Shown here one piece after another: positions 45,809 to 54,541 of a stretch of DNA of 64,000 nucleotides (positions are counted from its first letter, which is position 1; the number at the start of each line of letters is the position of its first letter). The position numbers were made by a program, and so were the translations under genes. A model generated the notes under the pieces. It was not told the DNA's origin, did no database searches, and saw only the letters and a list, made by a program, of their open reading frames with translations. The DNA comes from Klebsiella planticola ATCC 33531 (GTDB lineage: Bacteria > Pseudomonadota > Gammaproteobacteria > Enterobacterales > Enterobacteriaceae), in contig NZ_JMPP01000066.1 of NCBI RefSeq assembly GCF_000735435.1, forward strand, positions 1-64,000. The letters are read 5' to 3'.

Positions 45809-47302
45809 TTAATAGCGCACCATCACCGATTTTAGTTCGGTGTAATCATCGATAAAGGCGCTGCCGAACTCGCGGCCAATCCCCGACCCTTTCATGCCGC
45901 CAAACGGCACCGCCGGGTCGAGGAATGTGTGCATATTCACCCAGACAATTCCGGCGTTAATCGCGTCGGAATAGCGCAGCGCCTTGCGGATATTCTCCGA
46001 CCAGACGCTGGCGGCCAGGCCAAACGGCGAAGCGTTAATGCGGGACAGCGCCTCCTCTTCGCTTTGGTAGCCAATAAAACTGCATACCGGACCGAAGGTC
46101 TCCTCCTGCATCAGCGTGCTGTTTTCGCTCCGGACCTTCACCGCCGTCGGTAAGACAAAATAGCCGTCGCCGGGCAGCGCTTCGCCGCCGCAGACAATGG
46201 TGTCGCCCTCTTCCCGCGCTTTCTCAATCAGCTGCAGCACTTTCTCAAACTGCGCCCGATTGGCCAGCGGCCCCATCAGCGTCTGCTCATCCAGCGGTGA
46301 GCCGGGGCGCAGCGCAGACAGGCGCTGCTTCAGTATTTCCAGCACCGCATCCAGCTTGCCCTGCGGCAGATAAAAACGCTCGGCGGCGGCGCAAATTTGC
46401 CCCTGATTCAGATAGCCCGCTTCAATAATGCCGTCCGTCATCGTCTCGGGGGTGAGATCGTCGAGAAACAGCGCGGCGTTTTTGCCCCCCAGTTCGAGGG
46501 TGACGCGTTTTCCGGCGCCGGTCGCCGCCTGCTGGACTTTCTCGCCGGTCGCCACCGAACCGGTGAAGCTGACCTTCGCGCAGGCCGGGTGGGCAATCAG
46601 GCGCTGGGCGATTTCACCGCCCGCGCCGTTCACCACGTTAATCACCCCGTCTGGGATCCCCGCCTCTTTCGCCAGCTCAGCAACCCGCAGCAGCGTCAGC
46701 GGCGTATACTCGCTCGGCTTAATCACGATGGTACAGCCGCACACCAGCGCCGCCGCCAGCTTCCAGATGGCGATCATTATCGAAAAGTTCCACGGCACGA
46801 TCCCAACCACCACGCCAACCGGCTGACGACGGGTAAAGGCCGTGTACTGCTCTCCCGCCATCGACGGGAGCGAGACGTCCAGCGTTTCGCCGGTGACCTT
46901 GCCCGCCCAGCCGGCAAAGTAGCGCAGGAACGCCACCGACTGATCCAGCTCAAGCATTCGCGCCAGGCCGATGGTTTTCCCGGAGCACAGGCTCTCCAGC
47001 TGCGCCAGCTCCTCACGGTGGCTGGCCAGAAGATCGGCCAGCCTGAGCAGCAGCGTGCCGCGCTGCAGTGTCGGCATCGCGCGCCAGGAGTCAAACGCCT
47101 GGCTGGCGCTGGCCATCGCCAAATCCGCCTGCCCGACATCCGCCGCCGTCACTTCGGCAATCGCTTTGCCAGTGGCGGGGTTTATCACCGCCAGCGTCGG
47201 TCCGTTGCCGGGCACAGCCTCTCCGGCAATAAACTGCCCGTGCGGTTGGCGTAAAAAAGCTGCTACTTCAGCAAGTAAGGTCACGTCGCTCATCGGTGGC
47301 AT
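45809..47302 (-). CDS. Aldehyde dehydrogenase (FeaB-like)
   Basis: The 497-residue NAD(P)-dependent enzyme has the ALDH catalytic cysteine in NQGQICAAAERFY, the glutamate in TLELGGKN, and NAD-binding IKPSEYTPLT and FTGSVATG. The C-terminal VPFGGMKGSGIGREFG and ELKSVMVRY resemble phenylacetaldehyde dehydrogenase FeaB. It would convert an amine-derived aldehyde to its acid. It is divergent from the FAD amine oxidase-like gene, with two adjoining dyad sites between them. The ATG at 47302 and one at 47293 are both possible starts with weak ribosome sites. The ALDH family is broad, so a polyamine-derived aldehyde is also possible. Confidence 0.9.
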   Translation of the reverse strand: MPPMSDVTLLAEVAAFLRQPHGQFIAGEAVPGNGPTLAVINPATGKAIAEVTAADVGQADLAMASASQAFDSWRAMPTLQRGTLLLRLADLLASHREELAQLESLCSGKTIGLARMLELDQSVAFLRYFAGWAGKVTGETLDVSLPSMAGEQYTAFTRRQPVGVVVGIVPWNFSIMIAIWKLAAALVCGCTIVIKPSEYTPLTLLRVAELAKEAGIPDGVINVVNGAGGEIAQRLIAHPACAKVSFTGSVATGEKVQQAATGAGKRVTLELGGKNAALFLDDLTPETMTDGIIEAGYLNQGQICAAAERFYLPQGKLDAVLEILKQRLSALRPGSPLDEQTLMGPLANRAQFEKVLQLIEKAREEGDTIVCGGEALPGDGYFVLPTAVKVRSENSTLMQEETFGPVCSFIGYQSEEEALSRINASPFGLAASVWSENIRKALRYSDAINAGIVWVNMHTFLDPAVPFGGMKGSGIGREFGSAFIDDYTELKSVMVRY

Positions 47303-47355
47303 CCGTTTTTTCAGGAAATGTTCCTCATCACATCACGCCGGAAACAGGCTGCCTA

Positions 47356-47386
47356 TCGTTCTAAAGAACGTCATTCTTTCGGACGA
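47356..47386. promoter_or_regulatory. Two adjoining TCGTYC-N4-GRACGA dyads
   Basis: TCGTTC-TAAA-GAACGT (47356-47371) and TCATTC-TTTC-GGACGA (47371-47386) adjoin in the divergent promoter of the aldehyde dehydrogenase and FAD oxidoreductase genes. Similar 16-bp dyads occur before atsB (54808) and before moaE (58030). I interpret them as binding sites of one regulator, most likely the MoaR-like protein encoded nearby. Binding is not shown. Confidence 0.65.
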
Positions 47387-47452
47387 TATTCAGCGCCCCG
47401 CCGCCGTGCTGTGATGGGGGTCTTAGCCAGGCGAGACAGACAGGGTAACGCT

Positions 47453-48754
47453 ATGAATATCAAAATCGATGCGCTGAACTACTACGGCGCCACCAAAAAA
47501 TATCAGCTGCATTTTCCGGCGCTGCAGGATGATATTGCCGCCGACGTGGTGATCATCGGCGGCGGCTTTTCCGGTATCAACACTGCACTGGAACTGGCCG
47601 AACAGGGCATCACCAACGTAGTCGTACTCGAAGCCCGTCATTTAGGCTACGGCGGCACCGGTCGCAACGGCGGCCAGGTCATGGCCGGCATTGGTCACGA
47701 TATCGAAGCGGTGAAAAAACACGTGGGCAAAGAGGGGCTGGAGACGCTGTTTAAAATCTCGAACCTTGGCGCAGGAATCATTCGCGAACGGATTAAGAAA
47801 TACAATATCGATGCCGACTTTGTTCCGGGCTACGGTTATCTGGCCTATAACCAGCGTCAGTTGAAGACCCTGCGCCAGTGGGAAAAAGAGTTTAAGGCCG
47901 CCACTCCGGATGAGGATATCGCGCTCTATACCGGCAGCGATGTGCAGCAAATTGTCGGCTCCGACGTCTACTGCGGCGCGCTCAAGCATATGGGCGGCGG
48001 GCAGATTCACTCCCTGAATATGCTGCTGGGCTCGGCAAAAGCGGCGCATTCATTAGGGGTGAAAATTTTCGAATCCTCTCCGGTCGTTGAGGTGAATTAC
48101 GGCAAAGAGGTGCGGGTTCGCACGGCGATGGGCAGCGTGAAGGCGGCTAAACTGCTGTGGGCCTGCGACAGCTTCCTCAATAATCTGGAGCCGGAGATCT
48201 ATAACAAGACGCTGGTCACCTACTCTTATCAGGTCTCAACGGAACCCCTTTCCGATGAGCTGATCGAACGCATCAGCCCGCTGCGCGGCGCCTTCAGCGA
48301 TATTCGCCCGGTCATCAACTACTACCGTATTACGCGGGAAAACCGCCTGCTGTTCGGCAGCGCCACGCGCTACCTTGAATATACGCCGAACGATTTTGCC
48401 GCCTGGAATCGTACGCTGCTGGCGGAAGTGTTCCCCTATCTTAAGGATGTCAAAATCGACTTTGCCTGGGGCGGCCCGATGGCCTGTAGCGCGAACCTGT
48501 TCCCGCAAATCGGCACTCTGCGCGACCACAATAACGTTTTCTACGTTCAGGGTTATTCCGGGTTTGGCGTCACCCCCTCGCATATCGTGTGCAAAATTCT
48601 CGCCGAAGGAATTAACGGCGGCTCAGATCGTTACCGCCTGATGAGCAGTATTCCTCACGCAACAATCCACGGTCGTGACAGCCTGCGTCTGCTGCTGGTC
48701 AGCGCCGGAAAACTCATGCATCAAACCGCCGGTTACTGGAAAGGCCGGAGTTAA
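47453..48754 (+). CDS. FAD-dependent amine oxidoreductase (PuuB/DAO family)
   Basis: The 433-residue flavoenzyme belongs to the D-amino-acid oxidase/PuuB family: FAD-binding VVIIGGGFSGINTALELAE near residue 30, then GGTGRNGGQVMAGIG and the C-terminal QGYSGFGVTPSH. PuuB oxidises gamma-glutamylputrescine; relatives act on other amines. Here the product would feed the divergently encoded aldehyde dehydrogenase. The ATG at 47453 has an AGGGTAA site. The cupin gene follows by 13 bp and the APC permease gene lies further on, forming an amine uptake and oxidation unit. The amine substrate is unknown. Confidence 0.87.
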   Translation: MNIKIDALNYYGATKKYQLHFPALQDDIAADVVIIGGGFSGINTALELAEQGITNVVVLEARHLGYGGTGRNGGQVMAGIGHDIEAVKKHVGKEGLETLFKISNLGAGIIRERIKKYNIDADFVPGYGYLAYNQRQLKTLRQWEKEFKAATPDEDIALYTGSDVQQIVGSDVYCGALKHMGGGQIHSLNMLLGSAKAAHSLGVKIFESSPVVEVNYGKEVRVRTAMGSVKAAKLLWACDSFLNNLEPEIYNKTLVTYSYQVSTEPLSDELIERISPLRGAFSDIRPVINYYRITRENRLLFGSATRYLEYTPNDFAAWNRTLLAEVFPYLKDVKIDFAWGGPMACSANLFPQIGTLRDHNNVFYVQGYSGFGVTPSHIVCKILAEGINGGSDRYRLMSSIPHATIHGRDSLRLLLVSAGKLMHQTAGYWKGRS

Positions 48755-48767
48755 CCAGGAGAACATC

Positions 48768-49133
48768 ATGCAAGCATTTAAACTCGATCAACCGGTTCCT
48801 GAACTGCAGCCTATCGGCAGCGTCAGCCTGCTGGGGGCAACGCCGACCGAAGGCGATCCGCAGGTGGCGGGCGCTATGGTTTACGGCGAACCGCAGGACG
48901 CCTTTACCTGCGGTCTGTTTTCGTCCACGCAGGGGAGTTTCACCATGACCTACCCGTTTACCGAACACGCCACCGTGCTGGAAGGCGAAGTTGAGCTGAC
49001 CGTGTCGGGCGGCGAGCCGCAGCGCTTCGCGCCGGGCGACAGTTGGTTCGTCAAGCAGGGCACCGAAGTGGAGTGGAAAATCCTCACCCCACGCTTCGTC
49101 AAACACTACCTGGCGAACGTCGAAAGCCGCTAA
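48768..49133 (+). CDS. Small cupin-domain protein
   Basis: The 121-residue protein is a single cupin of the DUF861/EutQ-like type, with FTMTYPFTEHATVLEGEVELTV and PGDSWFVKQGTEVEW; such proteins often accompany amine or amino-acid oxidases. It could bind a metal or the substrate. It follows the FAD oxidoreductase gene by 13 bp with a CAGGAG site, so the two are one operon. Its function is not established. Confidence 0.8.
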   Translation: MQAFKLDQPVPELQPIGSVSLLGATPTEGDPQVAGAMVYGEPQDAFTCGLFSSTQGSFTMTYPFTEHATVLEGEVELTVSGGEPQRFAPGDSWFVKQGTEVEWKILTPRFVKHYLANVESR

Positions 49134-49142
49134 CCCACGCAG

Positions 49143-49173
49143 ACAATCCCCGGTGCCCGGCGGCGGGGATTGT
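49143..49173 (+). terminator. 10-bp stem-loop after cupin gene
   Basis: ACAATCCCCG (49143-49152) and CGGGGATTGT (49164-49173) form a perfect 10-bp stem around an 11-nt loop, 9 bp after the cupin stop. It has no T run and may only partly stop transcription into the permease gene. Confidence 0.65.
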
Positions 49174-49218
49174 ATTCATGCACCTGGTCACAGATTCAAC
49201 CGCCGTTCTCCACCTTCA

Positions 49219-49230
49219 GGACGATATTCA
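49219..49230. promoter_or_regulatory. GGACGATATTCA half-site before APC permease
   Basis: The 12-mer GGACGATATTCA is identical to 47381-47392, which is the right half of a dyad site plus six flanking bases. Here the left half is not conserved at the usual spacing. It may be a weak or half operator for the permease gene that starts 94 bp downstream. Confidence 0.4.
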
Positions 49231-49324
49231 TTGAGCCGGATGCCAACCTAAATTATGACTATCCGGAATGGCTATTCACTTCCAGCCACTCCCTGCCCTT
49301 ACCTATCTTGTGCAGAGGTTGACT

Positions 49325-50824
49325 ATGTTCAGTAAAAGACTCGCCGGCCATCTCGAACGCGGCGTCGTCGGCTTTCCAACTACCCTCGCCAGCTCCGTCG
49401 GACTGATTATGGCCAGCCCGGTGATCCTGACCGTGACCAGCGGTTTTGGCATGGGCGGCGATACCTTCGCGCTGGCGGTACTGCTGGCGTTTATCATGAT
49501 GCAGGCACAGGTCACCACCTTTGCCGAAGCGGCGACGCTGATCCCCACTACCGGCTCGGTATATGACTATATCGCCTGTGGGATGGGGCGCTTTTTCGCC
49601 ATTACCGGCGCGCTGTGCGCCTATCTGATCGTGCATATTTTTGCCGGCACCGCGGAAACCATCCTGGCCGGGGTGATGGCGCTGGTGAACTTTGAGTCCA
49701 TCAGCAGCCAGATGGCCGTCCACCAGAATACCTGGATGGTCGGCGTCGGGATGGTGGTGGTGTTCGGCCTGCTGAACGCCATTGGCGTCGAGATCTTCGG
49801 AAAGGTCGAAGTCGTACTGACCTTCGGGATGTGGAGCACGCTGACCATCTTCGGCCTGTGCGGGATTTTTATGGCGCCGGTGACCCATCTCTCCGGCTGG
49901 TTCGGCACGCCGCTGAATGTCAGCGATCTTTCAGGTCTGTTCGGCTATATCGGCATGGCGATGTTTATGTTCGTCGGCTGTGAACTGGTGACCCCCATGG
50001 CCCCGGAAATTAAACAAGCGCACCGGACCATTCCTCGCGCGATGGCGCTCGGCCTGCTGGGCGTCGCAAGCTGCATGTTTATCTATGGCGCGGCCATTAA
50101 CCGTCAGGTCGAGAACGTGATGCTGGACGCGGCCAACAACGTCCATCTGCTGGATACGCCGATGGCTATTCCGGCCTTCGCTGAACGGGTGATGGGTCAC
50201 GCGGGACAGTACTGGCTGGGCGTCGGCCTGCTGCTGGCGGGCTGCGCAACCATTAATACTCTGATGGCCGCCGTACCGCGGATTATCTACGGCATGGCGC
50301 TGGATGGCGCGCTCCCGCGCTTCCTGACCTGGCTGCACCCTCGCTTCAAGACGCCGGTTATCGCCATTGCCATTGGCGTGGCGATTCCCTGCCTGCACGC
50401 CTGGTATCTGAACGGCAATATCGATCGTATCGTGCCGCTGATCCTCGCCGCCGTCTGCGCCTGGGGCGTCGCCTATCTGCTGGTGACCCTCTCGGTGGTA
50501 CTGCTGCGTATTCGTCGTCCGGATCTGCCCCGCGCCTACCGTTCGCCGTGGTTCCCGCTGCCGCAGATTATCTCCAGCGTCGGGATTATTATCGCCATCA
50601 TCAATATCACCCCGCCGGGGATGGACAGCCGCGAAGTGCTGGTGCCATTCGGCATCATGCTCGGCCTGACCGCCGCCTATGCCCTTTTCTGGACGGTGTG
50701 CGTCCAGCGGGTCAACCCGTTCCGTCCGGTGCCGGTTGAAGAGGTGGTGGAACGCGCGATTGGCAACTATGAGAAACAGAACCAAGGGGAGATGACGCCA
50801 GATGCCCTCCGCCCCCTCATTTAG
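49325..50824 (+). CDS. APC-family amino acid/amine permease
   Basis: The 499-residue inner-membrane protein is an amino acid-polyamine-organocation transporter with about twelve spans, starting FSKRLAGHLERGVVGFPTTL and containing VGCELVTPMAPEIKQA. The ATG at 49325 has an AGAGGT ribosome site; an in-frame ATG 57 bp earlier lacks one. It should import the amine or amino acid consumed by the FAD oxidoreductase and aldehyde dehydrogenase encoded next to it. The gene overlaps the following one by 23 bp. The substrate is not known. Confidence 0.87.
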   Translation: MFSKRLAGHLERGVVGFPTTLASSVGLIMASPVILTVTSGFGMGGDTFALAVLLAFIMMQAQVTTFAEAATLIPTTGSVYDYIACGMGRFFAITGALCAYLIVHIFAGTAETILAGVMALVNFESISSQMAVHQNTWMVGVGMVVVFGLLNAIGVEIFGKVEVVLTFGMWSTLTIFGLCGIFMAPVTHLSGWFGTPLNVSDLSGLFGYIGMAMFMFVGCELVTPMAPEIKQAHRTIPRAMALGLLGVASCMFIYGAAINRQVENVMLDAANNVHLLDTPMAIPAFAERVMGHAGQYWLGVGLLLAGCATINTLMAAVPRIIYGMALDGALPRFLTWLHPRFKTPVIAIAIGVAIPCLHAWYLNGNIDRIVPLILAAVCAWGVAYLLVTLSVVLLRIRRPDLPRAYRSPWFPLPQIISSVGIIIAIINITPPGMDSREVLVPFGIMLGLTAAYALFWTVCVQRVNPFRPVPVEEVVERAIGNYEKQNQGEMTPDALRPLI

Positions 50825-51359
50825 TACGCCGCTGATGAATGCGGTGCAGCGCGATCTGGCCGGCTGGGATAGCGAAAAGCTCAGCGAGCGCAGCGCGGTG
50901 CTGCACCTGAACGCCACCACCGATGTCATCTTCAGCGTTCGCCAGAAACGGCTGTTTATGGCCAGCATTCACAGCTGCGAATTTGTCGTCGAGGGGCCGG
51001 TCACCCGGCCCGCTCAGGGGAGAATTCGCGCCCATCAATCCGGCTGGCTTAAACGCCAGCCGGTGACCTTTCGGGCGGCAAAACCGGCCGCCGACCTCGC
51101 TCATTACCTCAACCGTTTTCCGCGTTTACAGCAGACATTGAGCGAGCTGGACTACCGCCGCTTCTCCTTAACCATCGATAACCAGCGCTGGCGCTGCTGC
51201 ATTGAGCCGTGGGCCGCCAGCGAAGTGGTCTGCAAAATGCCGCCGCTGCGCCGCTATCTGCGCCTCGAAAAACACCAGCGGATGCTGCTGTTAAGCGTTA
51301 TGAATATGCTGCATCAGGCGATCGGTCAGTGGATGGCGCAGACGGCGACAGAGAAGTGA
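50802..51359 (+). CDS. Unknown conserved protein (possibly DUF3156)
   Basis: The 185-residue soluble protein has no signal or membrane segment and no enzyme motif I recognise. It contains basic patches and a tryptophan-rich core (RWRCCIEPWAASEVVCKMPPLRRYLRL). It may belong to DUF3156, but I am not sure. Its ATG lies inside the permease gene (23-bp overlap), so the two are co-translated and the protein probably supports transport or its regulation. A strong hairpin follows it. Confidence 0.7.
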   Translation: MPSAPSFSTPLMNAVQRDLAGWDSEKLSERSAVLHLNATTDVIFSVRQKRLFMASIHSCEFVVEGPVTRPAQGRIRAHQSGWLKRQPVTFRAAKPAADLAHYLNRFPRLQQTLSELDYRRFSLTIDNQRWRCCIEPWAASEVVCKMPPLRRYLRLEKHQRMLLLSVMNMLHQAIGQWMAQTATEK

Positions 51360-51398
51360 CATCAAAGAGACAGTGAAAAAGAGCACCGCACAGGAGAG

Positions 51399-51427
51399 CG
51401 CTTCTCCGCCTTCATAGCGGAGAAGCG
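51399..51427. terminator. 11-bp bidirectional hairpin
   Basis: CGCTTCTCCGC (51399-51409) and GCGGAGAAGCG (51417-51427) form a perfect 11-bp stem with a 7-nt loop between the convergent unknown-protein and deacetylase-like genes. It is the longest perfect stem noted in this part of the window and probably ends both transcripts. Confidence 0.75.
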
Positions 51428-51435
51428 AACGGACA

Positions 51436-52551
51436 TTACTTCAGCCCAAACCGGTGCGCCAGTTCATCAATCGCCTGACGCTGAAAGCGGGTAAAGGCTT
51501 CACGCGGTTGCTGTTGCTGAATAAACGCCAGCAGCGGATCCTCAACCTCGGTTTTCACGCCGCTCAACGCCTCCATCACCGCCAGCCCGCAGAACGGTAC
51601 ATAGGATTCGGCATAGCCCCCTTCATGAACCAGCACCAGCTTACCGCCGCACAGGCGATCGGCGGCCTCCTGCACCCGTTCGGTCATGGCGCGGAAACTA
51701 TCGCTGTGGAGCAGCATTCGCGCCAGCGGATCCATCGCGTTGGCATCGTAACCGCAGGCGACGATAATCAGCTCCGGTTCAAAGCGCGCCAGCGCCGGCA
51801 GAACGATCGTTTCCAGCGCATAGCGCCAGCCGTCGTCCCCCGCGCCGGCCATCAGCGGAACATTGATGTTGTAACCTTCGCCGGCGCCGGTGCCGCGATC
51901 TTCCTCTCCGGCATAGCCTGGCGGAAAACAGCCGTCCTGGTGCAGCGAGATAGTCAGCACATCGTCACGATGCAGATAGATATGTTGCGTACCGTTGCCG
52001 TGGTGCACATCCCAGTCGAGGATCGCCACTTTACCCAGCCCGAGCCGCGCCTTCGCCCGCTCCACGGCAATGGGAATGTTGGCAAGAAAACAGAAGCCCA
52101 TCGATTGATCCGGCAGGCAGTGGTGACCCGGCGGCCGCGACAGAGAGTAGGCATTATCCAGCTCGCCGCTCAGCACCGCCTCTACCGCGGCACAGGCCAG
52201 TCCGGCAGAAAGGCAGGCGATTTCATAGCTGCCCGGTCCCAGCGGCGCCTCTTTGCCCAGCAGACCGCCGCCGCTATCGCTGATCGCCTTAAAGCGCTCC
52301 AGATAATGGGCCGGGTGAATGCGGCGCAGATCCTCCTCGCTGGCGGCCGCGCCGCCGCGTAGCTGAAGCTGCGAAGTCAGCCCCGCGACATCCATCAGGT
52401 TTTTCATCCGACGTTTGGTTTCCGGCGATTCCGCATGGCCCCCCCCTGCCGGAGGCTGTACCCAGCCACCGACCGGTAGCGTCACCGCATGCAGGCCGGT
52501 ACTGTGCCAGAAACAACGTTCATCAAAGAAGAAACCGGTTTTTCTTTTCAC
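51436..52551 (-). CDS. Class II histone-deacetylase-like amidohydrolase
   Basis: The 371-residue enzyme belongs to the HDAC/acetylpolyamine amidohydrolase superfamily. Zinc ligands Asp181 and His183 (DWDVHHGNGT) and Asp269 (CGYDAN), the His143-His144 pair (PPGHH) and Tyr313 (EGGY) are all present, so it should be active. Bacterial relatives remove acetyl or acyl groups from N-acetylated polyamines and other amides. I use the GTG at 52551, one base after the transporter stop codon and behind a GGGAGG ribosome site. It forms an operon with that MFS transporter and sits within the amine-degradation region. Confidence 0.87.
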   Translation of the reverse strand: MKRKTGFFFDERCFWHSTGLHAVTLPVGGWVQPPAGGGHAESPETKRRMKNLMDVAGLTSQLQLRGGAAASEEDLRRIHPAHYLERFKAISDSGGGLLGKEAPLGPGSYEIACLSAGLACAAVEAVLSGELDNAYSLSRPPGHHCLPDQSMGFCFLANIPIAVERAKARLGLGKVAILDWDVHHGNGTQHIYLHRDDVLTISLHQDGCFPPGYAGEEDRGTGAGEGYNINVPLMAGAGDDGWRYALETIVLPALARFEPELIIVACGYDANAMDPLARMLLHSDSFRAMTERVQEAADRLCGGKLVLVHEGGYAESYVPFCGLAVMEALSGVKTEVEDPLLAFIQQQQPREAFTRFQRQAIDELAHRFGLK

Positions 52552-52552
52552 T

Positions 52553-53740
52553 CTATCCTCCCGTTGGCTCACTCTTTCCGGCGGACGATGCCGCCAGAAT
52601 TAATCCTGCTGAGATCAGCGCGCAGCCGCCTGCCGCCGCAAGCAGCGCATCGGCGCTGGAAAAACGTTGTAGCAGCGCCCCGGCCAGCGCCGGACCGGCC
52701 GCCATTCCGCCGCCAATCACCAGATTGATGCTGTTCATCAGGCGACCGTTGTTATCCAGCCCGGCAACGCGCGCGAGAATAAAAGGCAGAACAAAGGTCC
52801 AGGTGAATTTGAACAGCAGCGCGGCCAGCGCGAAGCGCACCAGCAGCGGATGGCTGACCAGCAGCACTATGCTGAGGATCAGCAGACCGTAGCCCAGCCA
52901 GACCGCTATCCGGTCCGGACGCCGCGTGCCGCGCAAAGCCGCCCCACCCGCGCCGATAATGCCGAATACCGTCGCGGCCGCCAGCACCATACCAATTTGC
53001 GCGGCGGTCAATCCCGCCGCGCTGCCGATGGTGCCGATAAAGGTCCACACCGCGCTGAGGCTGATATAAAACGTCAGCACCGCCAGCACGGCTAATAGCT
53101 TACGCAGCGGGGCCACCGACGGCCGCAGGCGGGAGGCGGGCATCGGCTGAAAACGTTGGGGAAAAGCCGGGACCAGCGGCAGACAGCAGAGCATGATAGC
53201 GGCGAGGATCAGGTACACCACCTTCAGGCCAAAGCTGGCAAACAGCGCGGGTAACACCAGCAGTCCCACCATTCCCAGCAGCAGCTGTCCCAGCACCCAG
53301 AAGGCATACACCCGGGAAGGATTGGCCGTCCCGGCCGCACAGCTGATACACAGAATCATCAGGGTGCCCCCCGCCAGCGAGGCGATGAAGCGGGCGATCA
53401 GCAGCGTTTCGTACTGACTGACCGCCGCCGAAACAAGATTGGCGACGAGAAATACCGCGCAGGCGCACAGGGCCACGCGGCGCCAGTTCAGACGACTCAT
53501 CCACCACCATGCCGGCAGCGTCGCCAGGCTCATGGCGCCGAGTTCGGCGGAGAAAAGATAGCCAATCTCCGCCGGCGTCAGCTGCCATTCGCTGGCCAGC
53601 TGCGCCGCGACCGCTGGCGCGGTCATCAGAATCCCCGGCGCAACGGCAGCGAAAATGACGATGGCCGCCAGCAGGCGGGCGGTAAAAACCAGCCCTGACG
53701 GCTGGGATAAAGGCTTTTCAGCAACAGGCATACTCGACAT
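52553..53740 (-). CDS. MFS transporter
   Basis: The 395-residue membrane protein is a twelve-span major-facilitator transporter with a hydrophobic first helix (LLAAIVIFAAVAPGILM) and a signature-like NPSRVYAFWVLGQLLLG region. The ATG at 53740 has a GGAG site about 11 nt upstream; an ATG 69 bp earlier is a weaker alternative. It precedes the deacetylase-like gene with a 1-bp gap, so the two proteins likely act on the same compound: import of an N-acyl amine or export of a product. Substrate is unknown. Confidence 0.82.
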   Translation of the reverse strand: MSSMPVAEKPLSQPSGLVFTARLLAAIVIFAAVAPGILMTAPAVAAQLASEWQLTPAEIGYLFSAELGAMSLATLPAWWWMSRLNWRRVALCACAVFLVANLVSAAVSQYETLLIARFIASLAGGTLMILCISCAAGTANPSRVYAFWVLGQLLLGMVGLLVLPALFASFGLKVVYLILAAIMLCCLPLVPAFPQRFQPMPASRLRPSVAPLRKLLAVLAVLTFYISLSAVWTFIGTIGSAAGLTAAQIGMVLAAATVFGIIGAGGAALRGTRRPDRIAVWLGYGLLILSIVLLVSHPLLVRFALAALLFKFTWTFVLPFILARVAGLDNNGRLMNSINLVIGGGMAAGPALAGALLQRFSSADALLAAAGGCALISAGLILAASSAGKSEPTGG

Positions 53741-53857
53741 CGTGGTGCGTGCTCCAGTCAAAAAAGTCTCCCCCCGGGCAGCAGTCCAGGGAGTGATACC
53801 GTCAGGCATCAGGAAAACGCCGCGGTCGGCGGCGCGCGCGGGATGCGATGAGTCAGA

Positions 53858-54541
53858 TTACAGATGCAGCGTGCGCTGAGCGGATGGCATCCAGGTTCGG
53901 GAAACGAGCTCGGTACGATTGACCACTTCGGTCTTGGCAAAAATATTGCGTAAGTGGGTTTTCACCGTGGAGAGAGAAATATCCAGCTGACGGGCAATTA
54001 GCTTATTACTGGCCCCTTCACGGACCATGCCCACAATTTCACGCTCTTTCGCCGTCAGCATCGCCGGCAGGTCATCCTCTTCCCGGAGACAATCGTGGAT
54101 TGCCAGCTCCACCAGCGGCAGCACCGCCTGGGCGCGCAGACGCTCTTCGCTGGAGAAAGCGACGTCGCGCATTAGGGAGATGCCGGCAATAATCCGTCGG
54201 TCGCGGCGAATAAAGACCTCCGTCATGTCGCGAACATTATTCGGCAACATAAACTCATGATAGTAATGACGGTTACGGTCACAGACGCCTGGCGTCATCG
54301 CCGCCATGGTAATCGCCTGATGGCTAAAGCGGGACGGCAGCAGCGGATCTAACGGCTGAAAACACTCCAGATATTGCTGGTGCGTATTCGCAGAAATATT
54401 ATGCAAAATATAGTGTTCTGGTTTTAAACGATGATTAACCCGATAAAACACCGCCGACGACAGTGGAATTAACTGTGAAATAGTCTGTAAACAACGGGCA
54501 ATTATCGCATCATTACGACTGGCTTTTAATAAAGCAGACAT
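53858..54541 (-). CDS. moaR: LuxR-family regulator, probable MoaR
   Basis: The 227-residue protein has an N-terminal sensing domain (about residues 1-155) and a C-terminal LuxR/FixJ helix-turn-helix (LTAKEREIVGMVREGASNKLIARQLDISLSTVKTHLR). Its position directly upstream of and divergent from atsBA-moaEF fits MoaR, the monoamine-regulon activator described in Klebsiella; that is context plus family, not a verified match. MoaR responds to tyramine and catecholamines and controls arylsulfatase and tyramine oxidase genes. Its likely operators are the TCGTYC-N4-GRACGA sites. No such site is seen in its own promoter. Confidence 0.78.
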   Translation of the reverse strand: MSALLKASRNDAIIARCLQTISQLIPLSSAVFYRVNHRLKPEHYILHNISANTHQQYLECFQPLDPLLPSRFSHQAITMAAMTPGVCDRNRHYYHEFMLPNNVRDMTEVFIRRDRRIIAGISLMRDVAFSSEERLRAQAVLPLVELAIHDCLREEDDLPAMLTAKEREIVGMVREGASNKLIARQLDISLSTVKTHLRNIFAKTEVVNRTELVSRTWMPSAQRTLHL

